From Rotaria sordida (lineage: Eukaryota; Rotifera; Eurotatoria; Philodinida; Philodinidae): a DNA stretch of 64,000 bases. The first letter of the stretch is position 1, and every line of letters begins with the position of its first letter. Below the pieces are notes generated by a model that was given only the letters and a program-made list of their open reading frames with translations, was not told the DNA's origin and made no database searches. This document shows positions 24,157-36,576 of this stretch, piece after piece. The stretch is taken from positions 1 to 64,000 of the forward strand of contig CAJNOL010000489.1 in assembly GCA_905250125.1 (NCBI GenBank). The letters are read 5' to 3'. Both the position numbers and the translations under genes were made by a program.

Positions 24157-26461
24157 TTATTTGATTTTCTTAATCAATAACAACCTGACATAGGCTAATA
24201 TAAAGGATATTACAGCCATCACTGTCAGAAAAACAAAGTACTTCCACATATCCCAGTTTGAAGTATAATCGATCGATTCTTCTTGCAAGATGCTATTGCC
24301 CGATTGACATAGATCAGTGTAATTGGTCAAACAGAAGAGAGTATTTCGAAATTCGTTGATAGTCAAGATGTTCGCCGCATATCGAAATGCGCTCACCCAC
24401 TGGATCCATCGAAGAAAACTGAAGACATTGGCTAACTCGACAAGGAGGCCACTGAATACCATCATGACAACGAAAATAACCACTACTATGATCGCAGCTA
24501 CGGCTAAACAGATTGAACATCTCTCTTTATTTGTCAACAGGTTCACTTAAAATAGAATTTTCTCTGTTTGTAAATGAAATCTTACCATAAATAGGCATAG
24601 ATGCCGCAATGAAGAAGCACGTGGCAGAGCCGAAAACATTAGCCATGAAAATGGTTAGAAGAAAAACAAAAAAGTGCCCGGCAGTTTGTTGGAAACCGAT
24701 CATAAAATAACAAATTGAACAGAAAAGCAACGAAGGAACCACTCGCATTGGTAGAAGATCGCACACTAATTTGGCCAAAAACAGGGCCGTCATACTGTAG
24801 TAACCACTAACATATTCCTAAACAGAATACGAGCACCGACAGCCAGGAATTGTCTTTTTTATGGAATGTATCTGAAAGTACTTACGTGAATAAACAAAGC
24901 ACGTTCCTTAATGAATGGTTCGAGTGCTGTGGCAGTGCTAAAAATCTGATTGGCAACGACGAAGAAAATGCATCCTAAACGATTTTTCACGCTTGAACCG
25001 CTAGTTTGAGGCGTTTTGTAATAGAGAAGACCAGTGAGTAAACCAAGAAGGACAGCACAAATATTTTGCCAAAAGTATGGTTGCCAATTACGTCGAGCGT
25101 TGCGCAGAATCCGCTGAGAAACGTAGAGAAACTGGCAAGCGAATGACCGACCTCGTTGTACTATTCTGGGAACTTCGGAGGTGAATGATCGATTGAGGGA
25201 GACAGCAAGAGTTGAAATATGCATCGGTGAACGAAGATAATTCTCGTAGAGATCTTTGGTCGTAGAATCATCGGTTTCTTCAGTAAGAATATCCAGTGCA
25301 AAATCTGCTGGATTATCATGTTCCTTACACAGCAATCCTTGTTTATCGAAGTACGATAACATATCAGTAGACAAACCAAGATAAACAATACGACCGTGTG
25401 ACATCAGTAGAAGAGTATCGAACAACTCGAAGATCGAGTAACGTGGTTGATGAATCGAAAAGACAATCGTACCTACATCAATCTCGAATAACTGTAGCAA
25501 AATGAAGTTACAATTCAAGAGGAAATTTACAACTGAACTTTCTTCTAGCACAAAAACCTTTCTGTTGTCTTTAAAATTGTCTTCAATCCTCAATGATAGT
25601 CAGCTTCTTCCTTTTTATCTGATAAAAAATGAATGAAATTTAAGATATTTCTTACATCCCTTTCGCGAAAGATCATGGAGACACTTGATGACATTGCAGG
25701 CTGTTGCTGCATCAAGGCCTAGGTATTTTGAAAGATAATGTGAAAATAATGGCCTGTCACTCTAACCTGTGGTGGGCTCATCAAGAAATAGAATAATCGG
25801 TGATAGAACCATTTCCATAGCAATACAAGTTCGTTTTCTTTCTCCACCTGATATCCCACGTTTAGACTCGGTCCCCATGCGCGTGTTAGCACATTCACTC
25901 AAGCCGAGCTGCTCAATGATTTTGTCCACTCGTTCCAATCGTTCTCCAACTGTGACTGATTGTGGTAGACGAAGATTAGCTGAGAAAAGAAGATTTTCAC
26001 GTACAGTCAGTGTTCCACTGAAAATATCATCTTGAACAACATAACCGACCATATAACGAAATACGGATGAGATAGGTCGAGGATGACCGTTCATCAGTAC
26101 ACAACCTTCATAAGTGCGTCTATCTTTGCGATCAGCAAGAATGTCGAGCAATGTCGTTTTGCCACAGCCAGTGGGACCTAGTTTATTTTTATATTTTCTA
26201 TTGAAAACTGAATGAACTGTACTGACCTAAGATGGCATTCATACCGGGTTTGAAGGTTCCTGACACGTCGAACAGAATTTGTTTTTTTGGTGCTGCTTTA
26301 CAAAGAGATATTTGGGACCACATATGTGATTTATCGTGTAATGCGTAGCTTATATTGTGAAAAGAGATGGTTGTACCGATTGTTTTTTCATTTTCGAGGA
26401 CATTTCCAATCTCAATGAACTCCTGAGAAACAAGTGTCTCGAGAGGCAATGTATTGCTCAT
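24157..26461 (-). CDS. ABCG2: ABCG2-like ABC half transporter, 638 aa
   Basis: Six exons on the minus strand: 26461-26227, 26177-25767, 25718-25656, 25472-24886, 24817-24586 and 24545-24157, total 1917 nt. ABC domain first: Walker A GPTGCGKTT (from residue 79, completed across an intron), Q-loop VVQDD (about 125), signature ISGGERKR (about 187), Walker B ILFLDEPTTG (to 216) and H-loop FSIHQPRYSIF. The transmembrane half follows, with segments around PYFWQNICAVLLGLLTGLLYY, the SLLFCSICYFMIGF region, IIVVVIFVVMMVFSGLLVE and a last helix before LLLIKKIK. Length matches human ABCG2 (655). The family works as a dimer that exports amphipathic compounds at the plasma membrane. Joins reproduce family sequence with no frame break. 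A 760-bp foldback element starts 28 bp upstream of the ATG. The exact subfamily-G orthologue is uncertain. Confidence 0.9.
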
Positions 26462-26489
26462 AATGTGTGCTTCTTCTAATGAATATCTA

Positions 26490-27249
26490 CAAGGTAGGTA
26501 AAAATATTTTTCCAGGTGGTAACGCTGTGATTTTAAATAGAGGTAATAACAAATTTTATACCAAATGAAAGCGCGTCAAAAATGGCAGTTACTAGTATTA
26601 AATGGTAAGGGTTCTACAAAACGTTTTATATCAAACATAATAAATCTCTAGAAACAGGATCCATAAAAATCGTTTTCTACGGAGTAATAGTGTGATTTTA
26701 AATAGAGTCAATGACAAATTTTATATCAAATGAAAGAGCATCAAAAATGAAATTTGTCAGTATTAAATAGTAAGGGTTCTGCCAATCTTTTTATATCAAA
26801 CGTAACAAATTTCTAGAAATTTTCCCAGAATTATTTCGTAGAAAACCATCAATTTGAATCAAATTTAGTTTTTAAACTGTCTCATGAAAGAACTTTTTTC
26901 ATACTAAAATAGCGAAAATTACTAGAAATTTGTTATGTTTGATATAAAAAGATTGGCAGAACCCTTACTATTTAATACTGACAAATTCCATTTTTGATGC
27001 CCTTCCATTTGATATAAAATTTGTTATTGACTCTATTTAAAATCACACTATTACTCCGTAGAAAACGATTTTTATGGATCCTGTTTCTAGAGATCTATGA
27101 TGTTTGATATAAAAAGTTTTGTAGAACTCTTACCTTTTAAATGCTAGTAACTGCCATTTTTGACGCGCTTTCATTTGGTATAAAATTTGTTATTACCTCT
27201 ATTTAAAATCACAGCGTTATCCCCTGAAAAAATATTTTTACCAACCCTG
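26490..27249. mobile_element. 760-bp foldback MITE with TA target duplication
   Basis: Two arms of about 330 bp are almost completely complementary (26490 to about 26822, and about 26917 to 27249) around a spacer of about 95 bp. Termini read CAAGGTAGGTAAAAAT on the left and, reversed, CAGGGTTGGTAAAAAT on the right. Each end is flanked by TA (26488-26489, 27250-27251), the target duplication typical of Tc1/mariner elements. Each arm contains two direct subunits with a 165-bp period (gattttaaatagag at 26529 and 26694). It has no coding capacity. It ends 28 bp from the ABCG2-like start codon, so it probably provides or disrupts 5' UTR or promoter sequence. Confidence 0.88.
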
Positions 27250-27508
27250 TATTTATAACCAAGTTCTCATTCTCTTTTATCTACGTGAGATAGTGAAAAT
27301 GAAACATTCAAGTAAAGACGAGAGAATTGTAATCGATTCCATTGGAAAAGATACTCGCCAACGCTTTTTCTTTCTCCATCGACATAGTGTCATTTGTATG
27401 AGATAAGTGTGAATTAAATCGACTTGTAACATGATGCTTGATCGAAACATGTGGGGAAACATTTGTTTAGTAATACAGCTGCTTCTCATTTCCGAACATA
27501 AATAAAAT

Positions 27509-28112
27509 GGAAGGATCCCGCAGATAAGGATCCAAATCTTCCACCTCCGTGCAACAAAATTACATTCATGCTTTTCTAAAAGGCTATATGTTATTTAGAG
27601 TACTACCAAAGTATGAAGTTCACTGCCTTAGCCCCATCTCATGAACTGTTTTTTTATCCTTGCTCTGTCTTATCCTACCTCATGCTGGGAGACTCATATC
27701 CTAGTACTATGATACACTCTAAAAAAACGTTGTTTTACCGAACTTGTGTCCAAGGAAAGAATGATTCTAGTTCTGTATGAAACTTCTGTATGTCTTTTGC
27801 TTCAATGTACTGATTGTCAAGATTTTTTAAGTTGAGCAATAGCGTATGAAATCAAAAAAGTGCTTCCCTGGACACAGGTTGGTAAAAGAACGCATTTTTT
27901 TAGAGTGTATCATAGTACTAGGATATGAGTCTCCCAGCATGAGGTAGGATAAGACAGAGCAAGGATAAAAAACAGTTCATGAGATGGAGTTAAGGCAGTG
28001 AACTTCATACTTTGGTAGTACTCTAAATAACATATAGCCTTTTAGAAAAGCATGAATGTAATTTTTTTGTACGGGGTGATAGATTTGGATCCTTCTCCGG
28101 TGGGATCCTTTC
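27509..28112. mobile_element. 604-bp foldback element
   Basis: Arms at about 27509-27758 and 27864-28112 are highly complementary. Both ends carry the pair 'aggatccc' and 'aaggatccaaatct'. The inner ends meet at 'gtgtccaaggaa' and 'ttccctggacac' around a spacer of about 105 bp. There is no open reading frame of note. I could not define a clear target duplication, so the superfamily is undetermined. It lies 260 bp from the first foldback but shares no sequence with it. Confidence 0.85.
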
Positions 28113-29169
28113 TTTCTTAAAACAATGTATAAACTATGTTCTTTTTATTATCTACTATAATTTTATACTATATAACAATAAAAAATGTATAGTTATGGTT
28201 GTAATTATTTCGAAAATGTTAGTTATTCATATCAATATTTTTTTCCAATAATTTATCTTTTTTACTTACTTTTTTGAAATCTGTAAAAAATAACTTGAAT
28301 TTTGTTTCTTTAAATTAAAAAAAAAATTGTCATATAACATGTTTATTGTATACTTTGTTTTTTCACTGATCAACGAGTTTCTCTTGATTCTATTTCTTAT
28401 GATATCCGATTTGTGAATACAAAAAAACAGTTGTGTTGATGTACAAAATGCACTTTATGCTTTACTGACATTCATTTATTTTATTTTATTTTATTTTTTG
28501 TCGTTTTTAACGCACTATTTTATTTTTCATGATTATTGCATTTGCGTATGATAGACTATCTTCGTTTCGACGTACAAAATGAGTAGAAATATTGCACAAA
28601 AAAGTATTTAGCATATATTGTTTTAGTAACACTGTAGTCTAATGAGCTCGAAGTTTGATGAGTGTGAATGCATGGGCGGTGCACTAGTACTACAAGAAGC
28701 AGTAATCGCTTCCCAAAATATTTCACATCTCCTGTTTATGATAGAGTAAGACAAATTAATTTAACATGTATATATGTATTCAATACGATTCTGTAGTTTA
28801 TGTAGGAGGATTGATCGCTAGTCCCATGATTTTGTTTATTACCGTTCTGGTGAATACACTTCCCTTCATATATATCTGGCACGTGATTATTTAAGCCATA
28901 CATAATCGACATTTTGATTATTTTGAACTCTCTCCCACCACATTAAGTAATTTTCAATGTTTACCTCTGGATTAAGATTACCAGCATGATTGCAAATTGA
29001 CTTCCATCTCTCTAAGACTGACTATATGATACTCAATGACTTTGATCAAAAGAATTGATGTTCGAATAGCCAATATATAACGAACGAAACGCAGTGACTG
29101 ATGTTCTTTGATGTGTGTTACAAATAAAAGTAAACTTTCCATTTAGTATTCGTAGTTGGTTTTTGTTTT
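28113..29169. other. intergenic
   Basis: AT-rich, including several homopolymer and 'ttatttt' runs near 28470-28500. I recognise no exon, RNA gene or repeat. Confidence 0.45.
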
Positions 29170-29720
29170 CTTTTTAACAAAATTTAGAATTTAGATCTTG
29201 AAATTTAAAATCAAAATGTTTGAAAGAATAACAAACTTATCTATTGCTTAGAAATCAGAGAGGAGATCAAATAGCTGCTAAAAATAAATAGTTAAACAAT
29301 CTGAAATACAGCATCTCTATCCTCCCCAATTGATTGTTACATCTATCATTTGTTTGAGAAAAGGATAATTGTTCAAATTTCCGACAATCTTTTTCATAAA
29401 TATCAATACGAGAACACAATAGTCAGTAAACGGGAGGTAATAACAAAAAAAATTGAGTTTTTCCTAATTTGTTTTGAGTAAATATTTTTTTTCAATAAAA
29501 ACTGTCACAATAATTTGAAGCTTGTCATGGACTGTCCAATAATACGATGCCGAAGCTTCCATATATCATGCCTTTCACAAAAAATTAAATTTAAACGACA
29601 AAGATTTTCCTATTAGAATGTTGACTATTGGAGAGGAGACAAAATAGCCTTATTCAAAACTTTATTCTTTGTCCTCTAAAAAATTGATCTTGCGCTTCCC
29701 ATTGTTGTATATTTCATTTT
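29170..29720 (+). mobile_element. decayed dispersed element, internally deleted copy
   Basis: Collinear in reverse with 5420-6660. Bases 29170-29340 correspond to 6470-6660 and 29350-29720 to 5420-5790; about 680 bp present in the other copy is missing at about 29345. The shared sequence includes 'tatatatcatgcctttcac'-like and 'aagcttcaaatta'-like blocks. Non-coding. Confidence 0.6.
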
Positions 29721-30353
29721 GATCTTGTCAGGAATATATATTATTAATAGACAGCTGAATACTTCTTTCTCTCTGATGAATAGTTGATTGGAATATTTCT
29801 TTACGAAACCTATCAATCTCAGTTTGGACGGTGACTGTATTCATTTTTCGAAAATCCGATCTTGCATTTACTATATACTCTGATTTATGCGAAAGACTAA
29901 TCATTTGATTCTATCGTATCAGTTCACATTGATTGAAAAGCAAATTAATTTCATGAAAAAGTTTTCTAACATACATGATAGCGATCTCGATTGCTGATTT
30001 TGATAGAGGAAAGAGAACAAAACATAGATTACTCATCGATGATCATATAGAGATTTCACATGTTATCCAAATCGAGAGAACTGAAACAACTTATATTTGT
30101 TCAGATGTTTTTTCAACTAGCTGTAAGTTCATTTGAATTTGATAGCTACCTGTACACATCCTTAGCTTCAATGTACAAACACTTCTAATAGCTAATACAG
30201 AAAAGAACTAAAATTTTCATTTTGAAATTACGAACGAATTCATCACAAGAAAGTTTATTCTTTTTTTTTCAAAGCAAACAAAAAAAATTCAAATAAGATA
30301 ATGAAAAAACAAGTTTTATATGTAGACAAACAAAACAAAAGATTTCGTCTCCC
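29721..30353. other. intergenic, 3' of the divergent TRNT1 paralogue
   Basis: No exon or repeat recognised. AT-rich 3' flank. Confidence 0.4.
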
Positions 30354-31937
30354 TCACATATAAAATAATCCTGATTGAAATCCATATTCAATAAGTTCTT
30401 CTTTTGTCATCTTATATTGACTTAATTTCCATTGTTCTTTCAAATGTCGTAGAAAATGTGAAAAACTTCTATTAGACATTAAACCATTTTGTTGAAGATC
30501 CCCTGTATCTATAGGAAATTTTGGTATAGACCATTGTTTAATCTCATCAATAAGATAAATATAACCTTGATATTTTAGCAATTCAATAATATATTGATGT
30601 CGAATATTTTGTTGAGTTTGATGACTGTTTATAATAAGTTCTTTATATGAATAAAGTAAATCATTGTTATTCATTGGTTGAATTAAATAACGATAATCAA
30701 GTAAAAATTGACCAAGATTTTTATGACGTGATGAACACTTGACACGTTTACAAAATGTATCAAACTAAATAAAAATAAATAATCTCTTTTTTGAATTTTG
30801 TCTGTTTTTTTTTTGGTTTACCTCTTCTTGATCATTAAAAAGTGTCATAAGTAATGTCATGGGTTCTGGTTGATAATTCATACATCTTAACCATCGATTT
30901 TCTAATTCAAACATTTCTACAGATGATTCAGGTAAACCTTTTTAAAGAAAAAATAAAAAATAAAAAATAAAAGATGAGAATAAATTAGAAAAAAAGACCT
31001 TCGCGCACCCAATAGTGGGGCTAATTTTTGTTCAAGAATTGTTTTCATTATATGTCCAGCAAAACGGCCACGAAGTATAAGTTTTAATTCAATCCAAATC
31101 TTTTCACCAGAAACATCTATGATTATATTCACTATATTCATTTAGTCAAGAAGATAATAAGCAATCTTTATATACCTTTTAAAGTCATAGCACATTTCTG
31201 AATAGCTTCTAATACATCAGATTCATGTGCACATGGATCAGATGATAAACGACCGAAGAATCTATAATCAAGAAAAAAAAATACGTTTCATTCTATGAAA
31301 ATATGTTAATCTAACCGAAAATAACGTAAAATTCGAATAGGATTTTCTTGTAATCGTCTAATAATATTTCCATTAAAACGAATTCGATTCATTTTTAGAT
31401 CATCAATGCCATTTATGTAATCATATACAATTCCATGTTCATCCATTGATAAACTATTTATTGATAAATCTCTTTGTTGTGCATCAATACTCCAATTATC
31501 AGTAAATTCAACAAATACATCTTTACCATGACGATTAATTGATCGTTTTAAAGTTGTTACTTGAAATGTTTTCTAGATTATTGTTTTTAATAATAAAATA
31601 CAATGAAAATTTATATTTTTTAATAAATTTTTTAACTTACTCGTATAGTTGTACCAACAATAAGTGTTAATGTTCCAAAATGTTCAGCACGTGTATAAAC
31701 AAGTTCAATATTTGAATCACCTTGAATAAGTTTTAATATATCATTTGTTGTTGCTGTTGTTGCTAAATCAATATCATGTGGTGAAACACCAAGTAAAATA
31801 TCTCGAACAGCTCCACCAACAAATCGAATCGAATAATTATATTCATTAAATAATGAAAATAGATAGATTAGTTGAGATGAAAATAAATGTTGATATTCAG
31901 ATGAATTTATTTGATAACAACGAACTGATGACGACAT
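30354..31937 (-). CDS. divergent CCA-adding tRNA nucleotidyltransferase paralogue, 424 aa
   Basis: Six exons: 31937-31641, 31572-31316, 31261-31176, 31116-31009, 30937-30822 and 30764-30354 (1275 nt). It is a class II nucleotidyltransferase: [10 protein letters not shown] (motif A) followed by the catalytic HDIDLATTAT. The conserved RRD of motif B is QRD here (QQRDLSINS). The EDxxR motif D is ENPIR (QENPIRILRYFR), so the Asp that helps read the incoming base is Asn. The tail ends with IKQWSIPKFPID, as in the family. The last four introns match the neighbour gene 33115-35268 in position and phase. Each gene has one private intron, so this is an old tandem duplicate. Transcribed in the same direction, 1.2 kb downstream of the canonical copy. 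It may add CCA, only part of it, or act on another RNA; that cannot be told from sequence. The intact frame implies it is maintained. Confidence 0.88.
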
Positions 31938-33114
31938 TTTCTAAAACTAAGAATAATAAAATAAATAAATAAATATAAATGTACAAAATGAATCATTCCT
32001 GTTTTTCTTTAAACTATGTTAGATGTATATCACGTGATAATATGATATGATAAGAAAGAATAAATCATTTTTATACAATGGAAATTACCCAATATTAAAT
32101 AAAATAAAGTCCAGTTTTTTATTCAAGGAAAGATTATTGTATTTTTTATTGAAGTATTTCATTGTATGCTTTCATTGATACTATGAACGAAATTAAAATA
32201 AACGTATGATAGAAAAAAAAATTTGAAGTCAATATGCTTAAATTACCATTTGATTCTTTAATTACATATATGTAGACATTACCAAAAACTATGCTATGTA
32301 TTTATTTAATCAGATTAAATATTCGTGTATTATCATCAAACAATTTGAACTTATAACAAATTAGATGTCATCAACTTTGATGTACTTTTTCTATCTATGA
32401 TTTAGATTTATTACCATTTTTCAAAATACTATTATTATTGAAGTGATCATTATTCATATTTGTTCTTTTGTATGTGATATAATATAAACTTATTTTTTCA
32501 TCTGATTCCTTGACAATAAAAGAATCGCACTGAATTACAAAAGTTTTAATACTTAGAGAAAAATAATATATTCTCATATTTATATCGTAATTCTTGGTTT
32601 GAGAAAAAGAAACATATGAACAATAAACAATAGATCAAATCACAATTAGAATTCAGAAACTATTATCCAAAACATAAATACAAAAATAAATCATCTTTCG
32701 AAACATCGTTATTCGATCGATACGTCATTATATTAGTGTTAATAAAGATGAATTGAGTAATTCATTCATTTTCATTCCTTTCATTATTTATTGAATGAAC
32801 CAAAAACTGATTAGATACTTGAAATATAACTTATACTTTTTCAAAAAAATAAGCTTGATAAGATTAGACTTCTTTGTTTTGAGGATGAAAAGTGCATAGG
32901 TAGCATTTGAAGAACTATTTTCTAATTTTCAATATTAAATAACAGATATATTTCGAACTTATTTAATTGTAGATTTCAATTTTAGTCGAAATTTTTTCTT
33001 TTATATAAAATAAAAATATCAACTAAAAAAATAAAAATAACATTCGAGTTTATTTTACAGAATATTTGTTAATACACAGTTGTTGCTGTTCAATAACAAT
33101 GGACTGATATTTTA
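31938..33114. other. intergenic between the TRNT1 paralogues
   Basis: Very AT-rich 1.2 kb with no exon that I recognise. It separates the two same-strand paralogues and presumably carries the 3' end of one and the promoter or trans-splice site of the other. Confidence 0.4.
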
Positions 33115-35268
33115 TCAATTTTGCTTAGATTTTTTTGAAAGAGAAGATGTTGATGAATTTATATTTGTATTTTTTTTAATATTTTTTGATGTTGTATCAT
33201 CTGTATTTGTTAAATTTTCTAATATATCTGGTAAAGATTGATCAATTAATTGATTTTCTGTAGCTTGAAAATGTGATGTTTTCCAAGCTTCTCGAAGTTT
33301 ATCAAGTATTATTTTATAATTCGGTCCTTGTTTAATGCCTTTTGATTCCAGTGTTTTACCGGAAACAGGAAAACGTGGTATTATCCATTCAGATAACTGT
33401 TGTGCTTCAGTTAAATAATGTTGATATTTAAGTAATTCAACTATTTTTTCTTTTGCAGTTGAATCCTGTATAATTAAATCAACAAGTAAATCTTTGTATG
33501 GTTTCAATGGATCTATTGATGACGAATCAAGAATCGATAGTGAATCACGATAATTAATAATTAATTGAGCTAGACGACGACAATCATTGGAATATTTCAT
33601 ACGTTGTTCAAAAGTTCCTATCTAAATTCAATATTAAAATAAAATCAATTTACTCCATGGAATCGATTTAAATATATTATGATTTTAATTTAAAAGATAA
33701 AACTCAAAAATTATTCGAACAAGTTTATTTTCTATTGCCATAAACGCTAATTATAATAATAATAATCAAAGTAGTGATTTGTGTCAAGAGTTTTATTTCG
33801 AACAAGAATTTTCGAAGATGAAAATGATTGCTAGTTTTCCAAGGATAGGGTCTCTGAAAAACTTAGTTTTTTAACTTTTAGAATACGTAAATGGAGTTCT
33901 TTTTGAATTACTCAGGATGATAGAAGAAATATTTCTCTACAAAATGAAATATCTTCCAGTTCTCTACGATGTTTTTTTTATCGAGATACATCAGTCTTAC
34001 ACAAGACATAAAAGTTGTTGGCTTTTTTTTTTGCTATTTCGTATGAAAACATCATTTTTATGTCTTTCGTAACATTGACGTATCTCGGTCAAAAAACATC
34101 GTACAGAGCTGGAAGATATACCATTTTATATCAATTGAAATAATTGATTTATGTTTTAATTCTGATTTGTTAATTTTAAATTTTATTAATTTACCTCATT
34201 TGTATTACGAAAAAGTTTTGTTAATATAGTCATTGAATGTGGTTTAGCACGACAACATTGTCGACAATGATCTTCAAATTGATCAAGATCAATATCAGAT
34301 GGAATACCTTTGATTGAATTATTCATTATTAAAATTAACAAACAAAAGATTAAATCTTACCAAGATATGGTCCAATATTTTGTTCAAGCATAACTTTTAA
34401 TATTGGACCAGCATTTCTACCTTCTGCAATACGTTTTAATTCAATCCATAAACGTTCACCAGCAATATCTAAATAGCAAAATATAAATTTTTTTATATTT
34501 ATTAAATTATTATTATAATACCTCGTAAACCATGAACATTTTCTCTAATTGCTTTTAATGATTGTTCATCATGTACAGCATTATCATATGCAAAACGGCC
34601 AAAGAATCTTTTGTATTTTTTTTAATTTTTAATAAATTTAAAACTAAAATATAGAATTTTTGTTTCATTTACCGAAAATATCTGAGAATACGAAGATAAT
34701 CTTCACAAATACGTTGAACAGGATCACCAACAAAACGAATACGACGATGTTCAAGATCATCAATACCATTGAAGTAATCATAAACTATTCCATCAAGATC
34801 TGAATAAGAAAAATTTTATAATCAATAATTTACTTTATTTTTTTTTTCTTTAAACTAACCAAGAAAAAGTGCATTAATTGTAAGATCTCGTCGATTAGCA
34901 TCTAATTGCCAATCTTGTGTATATTCAACAACAGCATGTCTACCATCAGTAGTAACATCAATTCTTAATGTTGTTACTTCAAAATTTTCCATATCATCAA
35001 CTCGTGCTGTTATTGTTCCATGTTTTTCACCATTAGAATTAATCATTCTTATATTTGCTTTTATTAACATATCTTTAACTTGTTCAGGTGTTGCTGTTGT
35101 TGCAAAATCAACATCATGTGGAATAATACCCAATAAAATATCTCGTACTGCACCACCAGCTACACGTATTTCATATTGATTAGCTTTAAATAATTCTGCT
35201 AATTTCAATAAAGATGGTGTTAATAAAGCTCGAAATTCAGGTGTATCTATTTTTTGTTTAATTAACAT
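33115..35268 (-). CDS. TRNT1: CCA tRNA nucleotidyltransferase 1
   Basis: Six exons: 35268-34860, 34799-34673, 34607-34522, 34468-34361, 34307-34195 and 33621-33115 (1350 nt, 449 aa). The start is the ATG giving [16 protein letters not shown], which aligns with the human LQSPEFQSLF start; eleven upstream codons in frame look like UTR. Motifs are canonical: [21 protein letters not shown] with the two metal-binding Asp, the flexible loop [23 protein letters not shown] (motif B), [12 protein letters not shown] (EDxxR, motif D), and [12 protein letters not shown] in the neck/body. The C terminus reads [14 protein letters not shown], then a Ser/Lys-rich tail. The enzyme adds CCA to the 3' end of tRNAs in nucleus/cytosol and mitochondria. 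The last intron (33622-34194) is enlarged and contains a foldback. It lies 191 bp downstream of MRPL11 on the same strand. Confidence 0.95.
33941..34127. repeat. intronic foldback in TRNT1
   Basis: The left arm ('atatcttccagttctctac', 'cgagatacatcag', 'gacataaaag') is complementary to the right arm ('gtacagagctggaagatat', 'gacgtatctcgg', 'tttatgtctttcg'), each about 80 bp. It lies wholly inside the last intron of TRNT1. Transcribed, it would form a long hairpin. Confidence 0.8.
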
Positions 35269-35459
35269 TTTTTTTTTTTGAAATATGTGAATATGAAGCA
35301 ACGAAAGGAATTGAATCAGAATGATGACATATATATATATATATTACAATATCATCTAGAAAGTATTTCAAAATAAAAAGGAAAGAACACAACAGAACAG
35401 AAAGAAATGAGGCAATTACAAAGCTAGTAAAAAAAAACAATAACAATAATGACACATCA

Positions 35460-36549
35460 TTATTTTTTGCCACCTTTTTCAGCAGCAGCGGCAGCAGTAG
35501 CTCCACGTAAAAGTTTTGCTTGTTGAGCTTCTTCAGCTTCTTTAGCTTGTTTTTCATGAAGTGCACGTAATTCTTCCATGTATTTTGTTTGTTCTTCAAC
35601 ATTCAATGTACTAACAACTTCCATACCAATTTTATTTGCATGTTGAATTAATATACGACACATTTCTTTCATTGTTAAACCTTGATAAGGTTCATCTATA
35701 GATAAAAAAAAAAAAAGAAAATCTATTGCCATATCTATTTAAGGATACATTTCTTCACTATTCTTTTACTTAATCCCTCAGAAATCTAATCAGGAAGCAG
35801 TGACGAAACATTATTGATCGTAAATTAACAACATCTGTCATGATCTATGAATACAAAGGATTCAAATTTTTATTTCTCTACTTCAATACTTCTTTTAGAT
35901 CATGTTTCACAAAAAAAAAAATCTACAATACTTTATTCTAAACTTATATTACCTTGAATTTTCACTTTAGCTATTTCATAGATATGTTTAACACTTATTC
36001 GACCACCAGGTTCTTTACCTTTATAAAAAGATAAAAATTTTTTTTTTTCAAAAAGAAAATTTGAAAATAGGAACTAACCAATATTAAGTGCTGGTCGTTT
36101 AAGACCAGCTGCTTGTAAGAGAAGATGTTCAATTGTTGGCGTATAAAAAACTAATTCATATGTTCGATCAGGCTAAAAGAATAATAAAACTATGAATTCA
36201 TTTAAATAGAAGAAAAAAACTTTATAGATAACTAACTTTAACATAAACATGACATGGTAAAGGTATTCCTTCTTTATAATCTTTAGTTCTTTCATTAAAA
36301 TCTTTACAAAAATGCGCAATATTTAATGAATGTTGACCAAGAATAGGACCAAGTGGTGGAGCTGGACTTGCTTGGCCAGCTGGAATATCCATTTGAAAAT
36401 ATGGTTGAAGAATAACTTTAGATGCAGCTGCCTTCAATTTTGAGGCCATCTTACCAACTTAAAAAAAAAACAAATAATCAATTCAATACAAATTTTTCTT
36501 TCCATCAATTGAAAAAATACACCAAATTACCTTGTTTTGAAGTTGTCAT
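35460..36549 (-). CDS. MRPL11: mitochondrial large-subunit ribosomal protein uL11m
   Basis: Five exons: 36549-36531, 36457-36237, 36172-36079, 36018-35953 and 35695-35460 (636 nt, 211 aa). The short first exon encodes MTTSKQ; the next continues [13 protein letters not shown]. The uL11 signature follows: [20 protein letters not shown], then [13 protein letters not shown]. The RNA-binding C-terminal half contains [16 protein letters not shown] and [18 protein letters not shown]. It ends with an Ala-rich/GGKK tail. The protein binds the GTPase-associated region of the mitochondrial large rRNA. Length is a little above human (192). A start at the second-exon Met is possible, but the 19-nt first exon is supported by its splice sites. 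It starts 63 bp downstream of the TSR3 stop, with an acceptor-like tract between. Confidence 0.92.
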
Positions 36550-36576
36550 TCTCGAAATTCTTTTTTTTTTTATTAT

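Noticed and set aside
27277..27489. 70-codon minus frame as an upstream exon of the ABCG2-like gene
   Set aside because: No homology to ABCG N termini; the exon starting at 26461 already begins at the expected family start.
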